In this document: positions 60,388 through 64,000 of the stretch, piece by piece
How the letters are laid out: each line of letters opens with the position of its first letter
Numbering within the stretch: the first letter of the stretch is position 1
NCBI RefSeq assembly: GCF_003711515.1
Contig: NW_021167083.1
Span: forward strand, 1,190,481-1,254,480
Source of the DNA: Sodiomyces alkalinus F11
Taxonomy: Eukaryota > Ascomycota > Sordariomycetes > Glomerellales > Plectosphaerellaceae
Reading direction: 5' to 3'
DNA length: 64,000 nt
The notes under the pieces: model-generated
Told to the model about the DNA's origin: nothing
Database searches by the model: none
What the model saw: the letters and a program-made list of their open reading frames with translations, nothing else
Made by a program: the position numbers and the translations under genes

Positions 60388-62322
60388 GTAGATTATATAT
60401 ATATATATATAATATAAGAGAATGTATATATATATATACTATATAGTTAAGTCCTTTATATTTTAATATATTAATCTTTTTTTAATAAAGGATTATTTAG
60501 ATATACTAATATAGTAATTATGAACTAATAATTTCTATATAATATAAATCTTATAATCCTAACTAATTTTACTAATCTAATTCATAAAATATACTATACT
60601 AATAAGGTAATTTATAGCGCTAGCTATAATAGATATTGAAAGGGAATTAGTTTATTAAGTACCTTAGATTTATCGTAAAGTAATAGGACTATAATAAGGT
60701 CTTTATAGAATCTATGCCTTACTAAGGAATTTAAACCCTTAGAATTAGGATATAATAGTAGTGGATTATAAGGAAAGACTAAACAGGATTTAAATAATAT
60801 AATACCTATAATAGAGTCTATACTACCTAAAGTAAGGGTATAATAGACTTACATAGATATAACTTAATATAATCTATTAATATAAGATCTTTATTTAATT
60901 AAGGTTAATATAGTAATACTATTTAAATATATAATAGCTATAAGCGCGGTTTATAATACCTAAATAATAGATATTAATACGGCTACTATATTCTATTATA
61001 AAACAAATCACGGCTTATAAGTATTCTTAATGAATAACTATTAATATAATTGGAGTAATAAGGCGATTAATTAACTTACCTACCTATTATTGAATATATT
61101 AATTAACCTATAACTAAAGATCGTTTTTAATATATCCAAGGCCGAATAAAAGCCTATTACTACTCTTATTAACTAGAAGGATTAGGTAGTATAGGAGCGC
61201 GCGATATATAGTAAATTCTTTACCTCCTAGGATAACTATCCTAGTACTAAGCTAAGCGATAAGGAGGCGAATACCTACCTACTACTTAAGCTAATATTAC
61301 TTAATATCTATAATCTATTCGGCTAAGACCTTATCGTGATTACTACTACTATTATTATTACCGATAATAAAAAAACAAGACGATTACGTATAAGAAGACT
61401 ATAGTTATAATAAAAGAATAACCTATTTAGAGTATCCCTATATTAATCGGCGACCTATTTAATAAAGTACGTATATACTACTTATAAGCTTATTATATAT
61501 ATTATACTAAATAGGATAACTATAAAGTATACTAGAAGAAGTTTAATAAGGTACGCTTATTTATTCGAATAATAATTAGTATCATATTATGGAACGTCCT
61601 TGTATAGCTATATAACGAAGACGTAAATAACTCCTAAGTATAAGTACCCGTCTTTATAGGTAAGTAAAACTAAGCCATATAGATCTTTATAAGGATACCC
61701 TAGCCTTATACTAATAGGATGCTATATCTTTAAATATAATACCTAAGAATATTAATGCGTAGGTTATAAGCTAGAAAATAGCGATAATATATTATAAGTA
61801 TATGGGCGTTTTAAACCTAATAAGCGCTTATTATTAGTTCTAAAATACCCTAAAAGCTTTTAGACTTATCGCCTAGAAATAGAGTATTAACTATATATTA
61901 AAAAAGTATAATAAGATTATAAAAAGTAAACTAATAACTAACGACTTTATCAAGACTTTATAGGCCGTAGTTAAGAGTATAAAGGCCTTTAGTTTATTAC
62001 CGTAAAGCCTAGGACTAAAAGAGGCACTTTTAATATTCTTAGATACCTTTTTAGAACTAAAGATACTACTATAAATAATAAAGATAAAGATAATAAGAGA
62101 CGGTGCTATAATTATACGCTTATAAGTATTAGATACCTATAGTAGTGGTTATAATATGTCCTAGATATAAACCTATTAGGGTTTAGCCACCTTCGGTCTA
62201 AGACCTTTTAAGGTATAATTAAAGTAGTTATTATATAGTAAATAGAATAGCGTCTTAAAGTAAATAAAGTAGTCCTCGAGGAGTAGCTAAGGGTAGTAGA
62301 GCGTAGTCTTAAGGAGTAGAGA

Positions 62323-62347
62323 AGCCTCCCCTTTTAAGAGGGAGGCT
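62323..62347. repeat. Short perfect hairpin AGCCTCCC / GGGAGGCT
   Basis: An 8-bp perfect inverted repeat with a 9-nt loop stands out as a G+C-rich hairpin in A+T-rich DNA. It is probably a chance remnant of the original element. Confidence 0.6.
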
Positions 62348-63308
62348 AGCGATTAATGTAATTCTTTAGCTACCCTTATACCTAGACCTATTACTTTCCT
62401 TATCGTGATCCTCTTATAATCCTATTTAGTTCCTTATCTAACTCTACCTTTTTACTCTTTATAATTACCTATTTAATATAAAGGCTATCTCTTTTATACT
62501 AAGGAGACCTTATAAGATCTATAGGAAACTCTATACTATATATACTTACTAATATATAAGGCCCTATATATGTCTTTATAACTAGAAGAATTATAGAAAT
62601 ATTATAAAGGTTATATAAAGAAATTATATACCTATAATGCTAATAGCCAGGTAAAGAGCGTAATATAAAAAAGATATAAAGATATAGCTATTACTATAAA
62701 TTATAACTATTACTATAAATAGAATAAAGAAGGGATAAGAATAATAAGTCTATAATACTTTACTTATTATATATACTATATTATAAAATTGGCGCGTTAT
62801 CTAATTTAGTAGCCTAGTAAGATCTATTAAGCTAAATAGCCTCGTTATAATGATAGTATAAGTATTACCTAGGTAGAGCTTTAATACCTTTAATAGGAGA
62901 TAATTAGGCTTTTACCCTATTAAAATAAGACCACGCTCTTATATTATAAGGAAACTATTACGAATATTATCTCGGAATACTAGTTATATTAATAAGGCTA
63001 TCGCTAAGATATAATAAATAATACTATTATTAGTACGGTTAATAACTTACCTATCTATAAACTGTTAGATATCCACGGTTAGTATATAATTAAATATATA
63101 GTACCTATAGCTATAATCACTATATTTACGATTTTACCTTAGTATCTATATAATACCCTATAAGAAAGACTATAATAACCGCGGTAATTGTAGAAGACTA
63201 TAATATAAGGGTAGTATGAATGCCTTTACTATTATAGTATATATACCCTTATAAGGCTTATTATCGCTACCTCGGAGGTAAGGATTAAAGGATTATATAC
63301 CGCTAAGG

Positions 63309-63311
<3 letters not shown>

Positions 63312-63341
<30 letters not shown>
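63312..63341. repeat. TA dinucleotide repeat
   Basis: About 15 consecutive TA units lie upstream of the Copia integrase relic. Confidence 0.9.
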
Positions 63342-63342
<1 letters not shown>

Positions 63343-63429
63343 CGTAAATAGCTATATAAATTTAGCGAATACTATTCCTTTACCTATTAAAACCCTATAA
63401 GGCCCTAGTTATTAACTTCTATAATAATA

Positions 63430-64000
63430 AAGAGGTAGGGACGCGTATAGACAGCCTATATAAGGCTATTATAGATATATTTACTATATATAGAAATAAT
63501 ACCTATATAGAAACAATTAAGGCTTTATTTCTTATAGATTAAAAGACGTTTTTACCCTATTTAAGACCTAGTTTAATATTAAGCTATTTATTATAAAGGT
63601 AAACTCCGAAATACTTTAGTATCTAGAAGTTAGTATCTTCCTTAATACTAAGCGGGTAGAATAATAGCTATTAGCACCGTACTTATAAGACTAAAACGGT
63701 ATTATAAAATAGATTTAAGGTATTATTAAGAGATAGGCGAGGGCTATAAGAAGTAGAGCTAGCCTACTAATATTTATCTAGTCTAAGATCTTTAATACTG
63801 CTATTAATTTATATAATAAAACCCTATAACATCTTAACGGATAGAAAATACTATATAAAGGCCTATATAGTAATTACTCTAATCTTATATATCTATATAT
63901 ATATGGCTATAAGGCCTTTATAAAAATATATAATATCTATTAAATAGATAGTCGTAAAGAGTTAAAAGGTAGGGTTAAGTAAGGAACCAGGTAGGATTAT
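63430..64000 (+). mobile_element. Ty1/Copia retrotransposon integrase relic, RIP-inactivated, 5' part only
   Basis: Read in the frame of codon 63800-63802, the sequence follows the Copia integrase core although it has many stops. In order: a KDVFTLFKT match to the Kxdvf..F segment near 63542; LAPYL-D-NG near 63671-63700 (the aPYtpqQNG motif, stops at Gln positions); a basic ARAIRSRASL stretch; AINLYNKT at 63800-63823 (ta.yLiNRtP); and YLYIYGYKAFIKI near 63890-63930 (hLRvfGckAyv). This order and spacing are diagnostic of Ty1/Copia rather than Gypsy. Gag and protease should lie to the left, and reverse transcriptase and RNase H beyond the window. The copy cannot encode protein. Confidence 0.8.

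Larger units (their letters stand above)
59060..64000. other. A+T-rich, RIP-damaged repeat tract
   Basis: Base composition changes abruptly near 59060 to A+T-dominated DNA rich in TA dinucleotides, with no open frame of useful length. Where a relic frame can be followed (63430-64000), stops stand where Gln, Trp or Arg codons are expected. TAA for CAA and TAG for TGG are the transitions produced by repeat-induced point mutation on either strand. The tract continues past the right edge. Such blocks are usually heterochromatic, transposon-derived DNA in Pezizomycotina. Apart from the Copia relic, two islands and TA repeats listed separately, I cannot assign its parts. No long terminal repeats or target duplications were recognisable. 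Confidence 0.85.

Overview
The window is nuclear DNA of a filamentous ascomycete. Genes carry short introns (about 50-160 bp) with GTNNGT donors, and every recognisable protein has a Pezizomycotina-type architecture. The right end is an A+T-rich tract with C-to-T/G-to-A damage typical of repeat-induced point mutation (RIP). The gene complement (a nit-3-like nitrate reductase with one intron, an Hsp88-type Hsp110, a division III chitin synthase) and many intergenic GTACC/TTAGGTA and TACTTCGTA words suggest Sordariomycetes. The order cannot be fixed from sequence alone.

Layout. 2-217: 3' end of an unidentified gene. 711-2175 (+) DASH kinetochore subunit Ask1. 3827-4273: a non-autonomous inverted-repeat element (MITE) about 0.5 kb upstream of 4784-6756 (+) sterol C-22 desaturase Erg5. 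7773-8653 (+) mitochondrial-type rhodanese. 9048-10082 (-) Yip1-family Golgi protein. 11501-12367 (-) ubiquitin-L40 fusion. 12832-14667 (-) Rrn7. 15716-16674 (-) eIF5A. 17877-19948 (+) Vps52. 20276-21547 (-) Gyp8-like RabGAP. A 3.5 kb gene-poor stretch. 25040-29443 (+) Mms1-like protein. 30357-33813 (+) eIF5B. 34757-37459 (-) Hsp88/Hsp110. 39233-41826 (-) chitin synthase. 43634-47613 (-) Upf2. 49485-52292 (+) nitrate reductase. 52525-55929 (-) Hrq1 helicase. 56870-58623 (-) Yrb2/RanBP3. About 59060-64000: RIP-damaged repeats, with a Ty1/Copia integrase relic running off the right edge.

The genes are core housekeeping and stress functions (translation, NMD, chaperone, Pol I initiation, membrane traffic, replication-linked repair, ergosterol, cell wall, nitrate use). 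I see no biosynthetic cluster, no operon-like logic and no convincing new multi-gene system. The more unusual items are structural: the MITE in the erg5 upstream region, a ubiquitin-L40 gene whose start codon is assembled by splicing through a 7-nt microexon, several tiny first coding exons, very long homopolymer tracts inside introns, and the RIP tract with its Copia relic and two less damaged islands. Exon boundaries were set by hand from splice consensus, reading phase and family conservation. Residue numbers follow those models.
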